DNA of 34,245 nt from an uncultured Gammaproteobacteria bacterium (GTDB taxonomy: Bacteria; Pseudomonadota; Gammaproteobacteria; Steroidobacterales; Rariloculaceae): assembly GCA_913041665.1 (NCBI GenBank), contig CAJWKT010000012.1, positions 1-34,245 on the forward strand. Direction: 5' to 3'. Numbering within the stretch: position 1 is the first letter of the stretch; each line of letters starts with the position of its first letter. Under the pieces are notes generated by a model, which saw only the letters and a program-made list of their open reading frames with translations, ran no database searches and was not told where the DNA came from. A program made the position numbers and the translations under genes. This document shows positions 7,886 to 16,252 of the stretch, in pieces.

Positions 7886-8800
7886 TCAAACCCTTACCAG
7901 TAGATCTGCTAGCTCATCTGCAAGATCGCTTGGCTCAGCGCCCTGAGCCATTTTTTTCAGTATTTGTCCATTTTTTTCAATCATCGCGACCATCACGCTC
8001 TGGTTCTGTTTGTTTTCGCAGAACGAGCCAAAGGCCAATTCACAGCCCCCCTCCACGTGCGAAAGTAAGCGACGCTCTGCTTCAACCGCACCTCGAGCGA
8101 TGGGTTCATCAAGTGGTGCAAGTGTCCGCCCGATTTCCGCATCATCACTACGGCACTGCAGGGCTATCGCGCCTTGGGCAGGAGCAGGAACGAACACATT
8201 AGGATCAAGCCGCACACACGTGAAATCAGCCAGATTCAGCTCAGGTGCATCGGTCAGCTGACTCGACTGCAGCCTCTCTATGCCTGCACTTGCTAGCAGA
8301 ATCGCATCGTAGTGGTTTTCCCTCAGTTTTTGGATTCGAGTGGGTACGTTTCCACGCAGCGAAGTAACATTCAGGTCGGGCCGCATGTGCTTGACCCAGA
8401 TTTGCCGGCGAGCAGATGCAGTTCCAACAGTAGCATTCTTTTGAATCGGCAGAAAACCTTCATCCGGGTCAGCTTGTTCGCTGCGAATCAAAAGTGTGTC
8501 TGCAGGATCAGCCCGGGTAGGCACAGCAACCACATGCAGTTCACTGGTGGAGCTTGTGGGCAGGTCTTTGTAGGAGTGCACAGCGACATCAATTGTTTTA
8601 TTTATTAAAGCTTGTTCAATTTCTCTTACAAAAACACCCTGTGACCCGATTGAGCCGAAATAAGGTGCATTTGAAGCATCGCCTGACGTAGTGATCATTA
8701 CCAATTCTGTTTCATGCCCTTGGTCGGCAAGCCAATCTGCAACAGCACTCGATTGAGTGCGTGCGAGATGTGACGCCCGTGTTCCTATTCGTATCTTCAT
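7886..8800 (-). CDS. hemC: Porphobilinogen deaminase (hydroxymethylbilane synthase) HemC
   Basis: Polymerises four porphobilinogens into hydroxymethylbilane, using a dipyrromethane cofactor bound to cysteine. The 304-residue protein starts MKIRIGTRASHLARTQS and contains FVREIEQALINKTIDVAVHSYKDLPT-type substrate-binding residues at about 57-82, the arginine-rich TASARRQIW and SLRGNVPTRIQKL segments (about 127-159), and the cofactor-bearing Cys253 in HVEGGCELAFGSF. The family usually has a proline in GGCxxP; here the segment reads GGCELAF, a minor variation. The start codon overlaps the hemA stop by four bases, and hemD follows after three bases. Confidence 0.97.
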   Translation of the reverse strand: MKIRIGTRASHLARTQSSAVADWLADQGHETELVMITTSGDASNAPYFGSIGSQGVFVREIEQALINKTIDVAVHSYKDLPTSSTSELHVVAVPTRADPADTLLIRSEQADPDEGFLPIQKNATVGTASARRQIWVKHMRPDLNVTSLRGNVPTRIQKLRENHYDAILLASAGIERLQSSQLTDAPELNLADFTCVRLDPNVFVPAPAQGAIALQCRSDDAEIGRTLAPLDEPIARGAVEAERRLLSHVEGGCELAFGSFCENKQNQSVMVAMIEKNGQILKKMAQGAEPSDLADELADLLVRV

Positions 8801-10131
8801 GACCCGGTCTCTTCTTGCTGCTGCAACCCCCGATTTACTGCTGAACGGAGTTCACTGGCGAACTTGGGATCAAGGCCTTCCAGAAATGCATCCAGCGATC
8901 CTTCGGGTCCTTCGTAAAGAAGACCCCGCAAGCCCAGTGTCGGGATATGGGCGAATCGTCGCGCAAGGACCCGAGACCAGGACTCGATAGCCTCACGCTG
9001 TTTAGGCCCAAGGTCTTTGAGTTCCTTTTTAAGAAGTCGCTGGACACCCTCTTTTGCAGTGTGTTGGTAGCGTTGCTGAAGGACCCCAAAAAGTTCTCCA
9101 TAGACCTGCTCCGCAAATTTTTCATGAAATCTGATCAGGGCATAATCAACAAGTTCCCGGGCCTGTGGCGTTTTATTTAAACGCACCAACCGATTGGCCT
9201 GTGCTTCCTTGGTGATTTCGTCCATCCCAATACGTTTAAGGGCGAGCTTGGTACACGCTACGGGGTCAATATCTGCAGGCACCGACATGTCAATGAGCAG
9301 TGGTGCTTGCCCGGATTCTGTTTGGGCGGCTAATCGTTCTAGGGTGGACTCCTTAATAATTGCATGCGACGAACCTGTGCACGAAAACACAGCTTCAATT
9401 CTTGGGGGTTTGCGACAGAATTCGTTGAGCGGAAGGCACAGGCAGCCAAACCGATCCGCTAAGATTTGTGCTTTATCAAGTGACCGGTTAATGATGATAA
9501 ACGGTGTTTTCGTACTGGCAAGAGATTGGGCGGCCCGTTCGGTCATAGGGGAAATTCCAATTAATGCAGTTTGTCCCGGGGTTCGCCTTATACGCTCGCG
9601 AATATGATCCACGGCTAGTCCCGCCAGGGATACCCTCCCTTCACCAAGTTGGGTCTCTCCTCGAATGCGACCCGCTATCTTTAGAGATTCTTCAAATAGA
9701 AGTCTAAGTCTCGGCCCACTTAAGCCTATCTCTACAGAAAGTTCAGCACTGTTCCGCACCTGGCCAACGATTTCTGTTTCGCCCAGGCAAGCTGAATCAA
9801 GCCCAGCTGCAACCAGAAATAAATGCTCAACTGCCCCTTCTCCACCCCAGGCCCTCAGCGCGCGCTCTGCCTCTCCGGGGCGGGGTTTTTCACCGGTCAG
9901 CAGTTCATAGACTAAAGGCCGGATGTCCCGGGCTTGCGTACCAGCGGCATGAGCAAAAATAACCTCAACACGATTACAAGTTGCAAGGTAAGCAAGTTCC
10001 GCTAACTCAGCTCTTTTTGCCAACGCACGGAGGCGTTGTACCATCTTATTCCTGGGAAGCGTGTACCGATCTAAAGATTCACTGCCGTTTTTTTGCCAGG
10101 AAATTCCTACAATACCGAGATCTTCCAACAA
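8797..10131 (-). CDS. hemA: Glutamyl-tRNA reductase HemA
   Basis: Reduces glutamyl-tRNA to glutamate-1-semialdehyde with NADPH; this is the first and usually controlled step of the C5 pathway. The 444-residue protein has the nucleophile Cys52 in LATCNRVEV, a LGETEIVGQVR segment (about 116-126), a nucleotide-binding segment TALIGISPMTERAA, and the helical dimerisation domain at the C-terminus. The nucleotide-binding glycine pattern is slightly degenerate. The best start is a TTG, because no ATG or GTG lies in frame between it and the upstream stop; GGGG and AGG lie 9 and 3 bases before it. It is the first gene of the heme operon, with a 115-base upstream gap that holds a tandem repeat and a plausible promoter. 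Confidence 0.94.
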   Translation of the reverse strand: MLEDLGIVGISWQKNGSESLDRYTLPRNKMVQRLRALAKRAELAELAYLATCNRVEVIFAHAAGTQARDIRPLVYELLTGEKPRPGEAERALRAWGGEGAVEHLFLVAAGLDSACLGETEIVGQVRNSAELSVEIGLSGPRLRLLFEESLKIAGRIRGETQLGEGRVSLAGLAVDHIRERIRRTPGQTALIGISPMTERAAQSLASTKTPFIIINRSLDKAQILADRFGCLCLPLNEFCRKPPRIEAVFSCTGSSHAIIKESTLERLAAQTESGQAPLLIDMSVPADIDPVACTKLALKRIGMDEITKEAQANRLVRLNKTPQARELVDYALIRFHEKFAEQVYGELFGVLQQRYQHTAKEGVQRLLKKELKDLGPKQREAIESWSRVLARRFAHIPTLGLRGLLYEGPEGSLDAFLEGLDPKFASELRSAVNRGLQQQEETGS

Positions 10132-10159
10132 GGACCTAACCCCATTACCAATTGAATTG

Positions 10160-10188
10160 AGTATTGACCGCAGATTAGGCTAATGCAA
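10160..10188 (-). promoter_or_regulatory. hemA: Candidate sigma70-like promoter for the heme operon
   Basis: On the minus strand a weak -35 (TTGCAT, 10188-10183) and -10 (AATACT, 10165-10160) are separated by 17 bases and lie 28-57 bases before the hemA TTG. The two hexamers match the consensus at only three and four positions, so the promoter would be weak or activator-dependent. The tandem repeat lies 12 bases upstream of the -35, a natural place for an activator. Confidence 0.3.
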
Positions 10189-10200
10189 TCGGCTTCACGT

Positions 10201-10220
10201 TTGTCACGATATTGTCACGA
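10201..10220 (-). promoter_or_regulatory. Tandem 9-bp direct repeat upstream of hemA, PhoB-box-like operator
   Basis: TTGTCACGA occurs at 10201-10209 and again at 10212-10220 on the plus strand (TCGTGACAA twice in the hemA direction), an exact repeat with an 11-bp period. OmpR/PhoB-family regulators bind such repeats, and the core TTGTCAC-4-TTGTCAC resembles the pho box. The operon downstream encodes a regulator of this family. Binding is inferred. Confidence 0.45.
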
Positions 10221-10246
10221 ACCAAGGAATGAGCTTATAGAAACAA

Positions 10247-11281
10247 TCATGCGTTGAAAGTTTTTTCCACAATTTCATGCATCGACTGATATTGTGCCCA
10301 GATGCTCCGGGCCATCGATAGCTGACCGTTTGTTCTGACTTGGTTATGCTCACTACAGGATTGGAATAGATGGGGATTCCAGCGGAAATAGTTTTCGACT
10401 AAAGCGTCTGTGCAGAATCGGGCCGCGAGTTCCACTGTAATGGTAAGCGTGGCGTCCGGGATGCCCCGCCATTCCTTCTCATGCAAAAAATTCGGTACAC
10501 ATTGTCCGTAACCTTCTACGGCAGCCCTGAAAATTTTGAGAGAAAAAGTTGAATTTAGGTCATCTTCGGTGCTCAGGTTGCACCAGGACCTCATGGCATC
10601 TCCCAACTCCAGGATCACGGGCATTCGGGTGAGGGTATCTAAGTCAATAAGACAAATTGCCTCATCCGTCTTTGAGTCGAAGATAACGTTGGAAATTTTT
10701 GGATCTCCGTGAACAATCCGGTCAGCGAGTTCCGGAAGGGCCGGCAATTCATCCACCAGATTTAAAACTTCTTCTGAGAGAGTTTTGATTTTTTCAAAAT
10801 GCGGATGATTTTTGTAGCTGATTAAAGCATTTTTCAGCGTATCAATATGCCGTGCTGTGTCATGTACGCCCAGCCGGGCATTCCTAAAATTGTAGTCCAG
10901 GTCGCTAACCGCGTGATGGAATCGAGCTAGAAGGGCGCCCGCTTGTTTCGCCTGTTCGGCGTTTTCGATGGCGTCTCTGCTTACTCCATCGATGTAGGTC
11001 ATCATTCTCCAGACCCCTTGATCTTCTTCGTTTAAAGACCCTTTAAGGGTAGGTAATATCCGTGGTGTGGAGAGGCCTTTGGTCGATAGGTGATGGGTTA
11101 CCGCGTTGATGTCTTGATTAATTCCTGCGGGAAAAACGGAATGCAGGCGTTGGAGAACCAAATGCTCGCCTTCGGGCATTGTTACTAGCCATGTTTCGTT
11201 CATCAGTCCCGTTCCCAACGGTTCCAGTCTGGCTTTCTCAACACCAAATGACTGAAGCACTTTGTCACTTGGTTTATTCAT
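10247..11281 (-). CDS. Aminoglycoside phosphotransferase/choline kinase-fold small-molecule kinase
   Basis: Predicted cytoplasmic ATP-dependent kinase of the APH family, resembling the N-acetylhexosamine kinase (NahK) branch more than antibiotic-resistance enzymes. The 344-residue protein has an N-lobe segment GTGLMNETWLV (about 23-33) and Lys/Gln-rich LVLQRLH, the catalytic loop IVHGDPKISNVIF with Asp193 as base, and the metal-binding CLIDLDT with Asp213 and Asp215. It is encoded on the same strand as hemA, 115 bases upstream of it, so read-through into the heme operon is possible. The substrate is unknown: an amino sugar, choline-like compound or other alcohol are all possible. There is no genetic context for resistance. 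Confidence 0.82.
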   Translation of the reverse strand: MNKPSDKVLQSFGVEKARLEPLGTGLMNETWLVTMPEGEHLVLQRLHSVFPAGINQDINAVTHHLSTKGLSTPRILPTLKGSLNEEDQGVWRMMTYIDGVSRDAIENAEQAKQAGALLARFHHAVSDLDYNFRNARLGVHDTARHIDTLKNALISYKNHPHFEKIKTLSEEVLNLVDELPALPELADRIVHGDPKISNVIFDSKTDEAICLIDLDTLTRMPVILELGDAMRSWCNLSTEDDLNSTFSLKIFRAAVEGYGQCVPNFLHEKEWRGIPDATLTITVELAARFCTDALVENYFRWNPHLFQSCSEHNQVRTNGQLSMARSIWAQYQSMHEIVEKTFNA

Positions 11282-11496
11282 TGTCCATTAGTATAAAGAT
11301 ACGATAGGCGTGCAATGGCGTTATGTTTCCTATCTCGAAGTATTGTTTTTTTGAGCCTGACCGAATGTACACCCTGAAAACGGGCGGGGCCAGTCAAACC
11401 GCTAAAACACTAGTGCTTTCAAGGGTAGAGCGTCTAAATGATTAGCACTCTCGGTGTCTAGTTATATTGTGGCTGGAATTGTTCTAGTCCTAGTGT

Positions 11497-12285
11497 TTAA
11501 TCTAATTGTTCATTAAATTTTCTTACTATATTTCCAAAGTATTTAAAATCTAATTTAAAAAAATACTTCGTTGATCTATATCGATCTTCAACACAAGAAA
11601 ATTGGACGGAACCTTCATTGCGAATTATTTCTTTAAGAGCATCTACATTTGCTTTATTTTTTCCATCCTGATCTATTGAAAAACTCTCGAAACCCTGCGC
11701 TGTATATAACGTAAGATTAAAAATTGAACCATTCTCGTCCTTAATCCTACATGTGACTGGATTACTATCTGAATAAACTCCTTTTACAGCATTATTTCCA
11801 TTATATTCATAAAGTCTGAACGAAGGTCTTTCTTGATTTAAATCGGCATTACTTATAAACATTCTAACTCTCAGATCTGAATTAGTGGTTGCAGAATTTG
11901 AAAATAATCCCATCACAGTTTGAGAAATAAATCCCTCACCCGTTTTATCACCAAAATCATCTACATAGCTTCCATATGCCCAATCACCAGTTTTATTTAA
12001 TTCTTCTATTCTTTTTCTTTCGTCCTCCATTGCTTTTAATTTTGCATCACATGCAGTTTTATATGTATTAATTTTTTGTGTAGATAAATCTGAGTAGTAA
12101 GATGTTGATCTTTTGCTTTCCAATGCTTCGAGTTTTTGATAACCCTCTAAATTTTCACAAGATTGATTTGCAGGTATTGATTTTACTTCAGCATACAAAG
12201 AGTCAATCTGTTTTTTTATCTCCTCTTGATTTGGTGCACAACTTACTAATAGAACGATTGAAAAGATTAGTAAGATTTTTGACAT
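11497..12285 (-). CDS. AT-rich hypothetical lipoprotein
   Basis: I do not recognise the family. The start at MSKILLIFSIVLLVSC is chosen because GGAG lies eight bases upstream and because it gives a clean lipoprotein signal peptide with lipobox LVSC (lipidated Cys16); an upstream in-frame ATG would add 27 unlikely residues. The mature part (about 246 residues) starts with a charged helical segment, probably coiled coil to about residue 105, followed by a beta-rich domain with two cysteines (in VTCRIKDENG and VQFSCVEDR) that could form a disulfide. The gene is markedly AT-rich, with many AAA, ATT and TTT codons, unlike its neighbours, which suggests recent horizontal transfer. It has no evident operon partner. 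Confidence 0.75.
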   Translation of the reverse strand: MSKILLIFSIVLLVSCAPNQEEIKKQIDSLYAEVKSIPANQSCENLEGYQKLEALESKRSTSYYSDLSTQKINTYKTACDAKLKAMEDERKRIEELNKTGDWAYGSYVDDFGDKTGEGFISQTVMGLFSNSATTNSDLRVRMFISNADLNQERPSFRLYEYNGNNAVKGVYSDSNPVTCRIKDENGSIFNLTLYTAQGFESFSIDQDGKNKANVDALKEIIRNEGSVQFSCVEDRYRSTKYFFKLDFKYFGNIVRKFNEQLD

Positions 12286-12461
12286 AACAAACTCCAAAAT
12301 AGTTGAGGGGGGCTTACTGGAAATATCGTAAGTAAGTGGCGTAGCCTTTTTCGTGGAATGACTCATAGGGACCGTTTTTTATCTCTGTCATGACTTTCTA
12401 TCTGTCTTGTTAGACGTTGGGGTTGTCCATCAACCGGCTTGCTTTGCGACGGATGCCGTTG

Positions 12462-13487
12462 TCATTCGAATGTTAAGTGTCGGCGAGCTGTTTCCGGGTC
12501 GCATGGCACATTTGAAAATTCATGGTCTGATACCTTGCGGTAAGAGCCTTCTTGAGTAGCAGGCTCAGCCAGATACACTGGATCCTCAATGGTGTAAGAA
12601 ACTTGCATGCCAAAACCGTCTTCGGTCAAACGGTAGCGCTCGGTCACCCGTTTCTGTTCACTCGAATCAAGACCCCGAGTAGCACCCCAGGCAGTGGGTG
12701 CAAAGCCTGTGGTTTCAACTACTAATGTGCCATCCGGCTCAAATTTTCCGATGGAATACCCAAGAGCGTCCGGTTTGTAGGACGATGGCCGTGGTGGGCC
12801 ATCTAGGTGTATTGTCCGATTAATTGGATGCTGGTCTTTTTCCCAAAAAATTTTGTCATTCTCTCGAGTCCATTTTGTACTATAAGGATAAAAAATTAAT
12901 GCTGGTATGCCCACAGGCACGCAGTCGAGTTGAGGGTCATTTCTAAGATCATATTCCGCGAGTTGGGCTTGTCCTTTGGCGGTCACTGGCCAGTCCGTTA
13001 TGCCGAAACCTCCCACAAGAGCTTGCTGCAGCGTGCTTACCCTTGACCACGTACCAGAGAAATCTGTCGAAGGTTCTGACGGGGCACGGTTTGGCCTGTT
13101 GCTTGCAGAACCGCTGGGAACCCGGAATGAATAAAATGTGGCTCCGTCCGGGCGTGTAACGTTGTCTATGAGTCCAAATTTTTTCTCCGGGTTCCGATTT
13201 GGATTGGCCACCATAATGACTTCATCATCCACCTTTATAGAATTTTTTTCCCAACCGTTGCCAACTAGTCCTGCAATCGAGTGTCCCTCAAAGGTCCATG
13301 TCTCTTTGGCACCATTTTCCGTGATGGTGTCTACTACGAGATACACATGCGGACTTTGCCAGGCTACTTCAGTGACTATACCCTTGGTTTCAAAGGTATC
13401 ATCAAGCATAAATGGAGCACGTGAGTGATGCGATTGAACTAGTAGCGGAAGAAAAAAGCTTGTTACTGTGAATATAAACCGATACAT
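12462..13487 (-). CDS. Secreted two-domain protein: DUF6152-like domain plus C-terminal partner domain
   Basis: The 341-residue protein has a signal peptide (about 1-19) ending before an HHSRAPF motif. The N-terminal part (20-125) is of the DUF6152 type: His-His-Ser start, ETKGIVTEVAWQSPHVYLVV, a WTFEGHS segment and a VANPNRNPEKKFG loop. After a Pro/Ser-rich linker comes a second domain (about 143-341) beginning DFSGTWSRV and containing DPQLDCVPVGIP, GTLVVETTGF and IEDPVYLAEP. The same domain pair is encoded as two separate overlapping genes at 18169-19310. The role is unknown. Such proteins often appear near periplasmic PQQ or cytochrome enzymes, so a periplasmic accessory role is possible. 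Confidence 0.8.
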   Translation of the reverse strand: MYRFIFTVTSFFLPLLVQSHHSRAPFMLDDTFETKGIVTEVAWQSPHVYLVVDTITENGAKETWTFEGHSIAGLVGNGWEKNSIKVDDEVIMVANPNRNPEKKFGLIDNVTRPDGATFYSFRVPSGSASNRPNRAPSEPSTDFSGTWSRVSTLQQALVGGFGITDWPVTAKGQAQLAEYDLRNDPQLDCVPVGIPALIFYPYSTKWTRENDKIFWEKDQHPINRTIHLDGPPRPSSYKPDALGYSIGKFEPDGTLVVETTGFAPTAWGATRGLDSSEQKRVTERYRLTEDGFGMQVSYTIEDPVYLAEPATQEGSYRKVSDHEFSNVPCDPETARRHLTFE

Positions 13488-13592
13488 AATATTGCATGAC
13501 CTCGATTATCAAAAAGCGTTTTTAAAACACTTGTTTCAGAACAGCTGAACAAATTTGGTACCCTTTCTCTTATGTACTATGGTTTTGGTCCC

Positions 13593-14765
13593 TCATTGGT
13601 TTTGCCGAAAGGCCCGTATCTGGGAATTCCAGTTTTCCTCAATGTTCTGCATGGCATCAACTGCCTGGTTGTGTTTATCTAATACTATCCGGGATTGCTC
13701 TTCGCTGGGTTCTTCTCCATCAAGTATTTCAGAAAGGCATTCAACATAAATATTGCTAATTTCCATGTACGCTTTGATAGTTGTTTGAGCCTGTACCATT
13801 ACATCCAGGGTGGAGCTTTCCCCCTCAGGAACCACTGGAAGACGGTCAGGGGCAGTGCAGCGGTTGGTTACTTGTGGAAGTTCGATTTCTTGAGCGACCT
13901 GCGGGAAATGTTCCCGATAAACCGCACGCGCTCCCTCGTAGTTCTTTTGTCGGCCATCACTGACCCGAAAAAAATCTTCCAGGGCCAGTTTAGCCGTGTT
14001 GGGCCGCCCTAATGTAATAGCATTTTCAGCTTCTGAAAAAAGCATATCAGGATCCATAGGGCCACAGGCGATCCGGTACTGAAGGAACCAATCCGCAGCT
14101 ATGTCCAGGTCTCCATCGCGCTGCGCTGCCTCGATTTCGTCCTTTATCGTCTCGTGATGCGCCTCTTCCGGAAGATGGGAAAGGTTTTCCTCGGCGACCT
14201 GGTTGGCGTGATCTGTCACGCTTGTCATGCCTGTGACTCCAATCAGGGGTTGCGTTACATCTGACCGAAAACTTCCAAGGGCGCTGGTCGGTAACGAAGC
14301 AATGGCATCGAGCACATCCATGCCCCGCGTCACCGTACCAAACACGGTGTACCCCCAGCTTTCATCAGCATCTAAGGAGTCATTGTGTTTCAGGTTGATA
14401 TAAAACTGAGAGGTTGCCGAATGCGGATCGCTAGTCCGGGCTGCTGAAATAGTGCCACGATTGTTGCTGCGGCCATTAAATGATTCATTCTCAATGGGCG
14501 CAGCAGTTTGTTTTTTGCGTAAATCCCGGTCGAATCCGCCCCCTTGCACTACGAATCCGGCAATAACGCGATGAAACACAGTATCTGAATAGAAACCCTG
14601 GTTTACATAGTCAAGAAAATTAGTTACATGTTTGGGCGCTTCTTCTTCAAGAAGCTCAATATCGAACCGACCCAGATCGGTACATACGGATACGTCCTTC
14701 GCATAGGCAGCAGGCTGGACGCTGCCCAGGCAAGACAGCAGGCATGCTGTTAATCTCAGCTTCAC
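13593..14765 (-). CDS. Secreted cyclophilin-type peptidyl-prolyl isomerase with long C-terminal extension
   Basis: Catalyses cis-trans isomerisation of prolyl bonds in the periplasm. The 390-residue protein has a signal peptide (about 1-22, cleavage after AYA) and a cyclophilin domain at about 24-185. Visible landmarks are VFHRVIAGFVVQGGG with catalytic Arg66, NNRGTISAART, SQFYINLKHNDSLD and YTVFGTVTRGMDVLDAIA. Residues about 190-390 are an extension with no recognised domain: acidic and helical, with three cysteines, ending in a Gln/Asn-rich tail. Usual bacterial periplasmic cyclophilins are under 200 residues, so the extension roughly doubles the protein. The gene is separated from rarA by about 75 bases and could follow it in one transcript. 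Confidence 0.92.
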   Translation of the reverse strand: MKLRLTACLLSCLGSVQPAAYAKDVSVCTDLGRFDIELLEEEAPKHVTNFLDYVNQGFYSDTVFHRVIAGFVVQGGGFDRDLRKKQTAAPIENESFNGRSNNRGTISAARTSDPHSATSQFYINLKHNDSLDADESWGYTVFGTVTRGMDVLDAIASLPTSALGSFRSDVTQPLIGVTGMTSVTDHANQVAEENLSHLPEEAHHETIKDEIEAAQRDGDLDIAADWFLQYRIACGPMDPDMLFSEAENAITLGRPNTAKLALEDFFRVSDGRQKNYEGARAVYREHFPQVAQEIELPQVTNRCTAPDRLPVVPEGESSTLDVMVQAQTTIKAYMEISNIYVECLSEILDGEEPSEEQSRIVLDKHNQAVDAMQNIEENWNSQIRAFRQNQ

Positions 14766-14840
14766 GGTTTTAATGATCCAGCTTTATTTTTTTATTACTG
14801 TAGGCGTAGATTACCCTTTGAGCGAGTTGTTCGCTACGCA

Positions 14841-16178
14841 TCAGCTGGATTGTTTTTTCTGTTCCGCCCACCATTTAAGCCTTTCCGCGATATTTTTCTC
14901 ATAGCCCTGTTCAGTGGGTTCGTACCATTTTTCAGCCCGCAGCACTTCAGGAAGATATTCCTGCCCGGCCGCATTGCCCCCTTCGTCATGATCGTATCGA
15001 TATCCTTCTTTATAACCAAGCGCCTTCATGAGTGTGGTTGGGGCATTCCGGATATGGAGCGGCACGGGTTCTGCCGGATATTCCTTGGCCGCGTTTTGAG
15101 CCCGGCCCCATGCCTCATACACACGATTGGATTTTGGTGCTGCGGCGAGATAGATGATGGCTTCGGCCATGGCAAGTTCGCCTTCGGGAGAACCCAGGAA
15201 GTGATAGGCGTCCTTGCTCGAAAGCGCCATTGTTAACGCTTGTGGATCGGCCAGCCCTATATCCTCTACGGCCATCCGCACGATCCGTCTTGCCAAATAG
15301 AGCGGATCCTCCCCGCCCTCGATCATTCGCGCAAGCCAGTAAAGAGCGCCTTCTACATCGCCACCCCTTACTGCTTTGTGTAGGGCTGAAATCAGGTTGT
15401 AATGCTCTTCCCCTGTCTTGTCGTAACGGGCGACACGTTTTTCGAGTACCAGCTCTATGCATTCGGCTGAAATAGTTTTGGGCAGTGACGGTAGGGAAAT
15501 GATGTGATCCCAAGTAGCTTCGGTACAATTTAACGCTCGCCGGGCATCACCGTCGGCGTAGCGTGTAACCAGGTCGATAGCATCTTCATCGATATTTGGC
15601 GACACAACACCGGCCGGCAGATCGTTTGCTAGCATTTGTATAGCTCTTTTGATAATCGATTTGAGATGCGCTGGCGTTAAAGGTTTGAGAACAAATACAC
15701 GAAGGCGTGAAAGCAGGGCAGAATTGATTTCGAATGATGGGTTTTCCGTGGTGGCACCTACCAGCGTGATTACACCTTCCTCAACCCAGGGCAAGAATGC
15801 ATCCTGCTGGGCCTTGTTAAAGCGGTGAATTTCGTCACAGAAAAGAATAGTACTTTTGCCCTTGAGATCACGACGCTGTTGTGCTTCCTGAATAACGGCA
15901 CGCACTCGTGGCAAGCCGTCCGTTACGGCACTGAAACTTTCAAAATTCCGGTCCGTGTATTTCGCAATGATTCTGGCGAGGGTGGTTTTTCCAGAGCCTG
16001 GTGGGCCCCAAAAAACCATGCTACCAACAGTACCGCGCTGTATTGTTTCACGCAGAGGCCTTCCGGGTTCGAGCAGATGTTCTTGCCCTAGGAAATCTTC
16101 AAACCTTGTGGGGCGCATGCGGTGTGCCAGCGGGATTTCCTGATCCCCAGTGTCTGGGAATAGGGGCTCTGTAGTCAT
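14841..16178 (-). CDS. rarA: Replication-associated recombination protein RarA (MgsA), AAA+ ATPase
   Basis: Clamp-loader-like AAA+ ATPase acting at stalled replication forks. The 445-residue protein has a Walker A motif GPPGSGKT (residues 58-65), Walker B ILFCDEIH (111-118), sensor-1-like LVGATTENPSFE (139-150) and the arginine-finger region ALLSRLRVFVL. The C-terminal tetramerisation part contains RYDKTGEEHYNLISALHK, GGDVEGALYWLARM and the closing YEPTEQGYE. The length matches the family. It is divergent from the rhomboid gene; the 74-base gap between them must hold both promoters. Confidence 0.97.
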   Translation of the reverse strand: MTTEPLFPDTGDQEIPLAHRMRPTRFEDFLGQEHLLEPGRPLRETIQRGTVGSMVFWGPPGSGKTTLARIIAKYTDRNFESFSAVTDGLPRVRAVIQEAQQRRDLKGKSTILFCDEIHRFNKAQQDAFLPWVEEGVITLVGATTENPSFEINSALLSRLRVFVLKPLTPAHLKSIIKRAIQMLANDLPAGVVSPNIDEDAIDLVTRYADGDARRALNCTEATWDHIISLPSLPKTISAECIELVLEKRVARYDKTGEEHYNLISALHKAVRGGDVEGALYWLARMIEGGEDPLYLARRIVRMAVEDIGLADPQALTMALSSKDAYHFLGSPEGELAMAEAIIYLAAAPKSNRVYEAWGRAQNAAKEYPAEPVPLHIRNAPTTLMKALGYKEGYRYDHDEGGNAAGQEYLPEVLRAEKWYEPTEQGYEKNIAERLKWWAEQKKQSS

Positions 16179-16252
16179 TTGTGGCTCGAATCAATTTAAT
16201 AGGCTAAGGATTATGATAACTTTAAAGTAATGAGTTGGTAGGTAATTAATTG

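Noticed and set aside
10247-11281. Aminoglycoside-resistance gene
   Set aside because: The catalytic motifs are shared by the whole APH/choline-kinase fold; overall pattern is closer to sugar kinases and there is no resistance or mobile context.
11424-11455. tRNA-like stretch (GGTAGAGC followed by a possible anticodon arm)
   Set aside because: No proper five-pair anticodon stem with a seven-base loop, no T-arm and no acceptor stem could be built on either strand.
14820-14845. Terminator-like AGCGA/TCGCT hairpin at the end of rarA
   Set aside because: Only five base pairs and no T-tract in the rarA direction.
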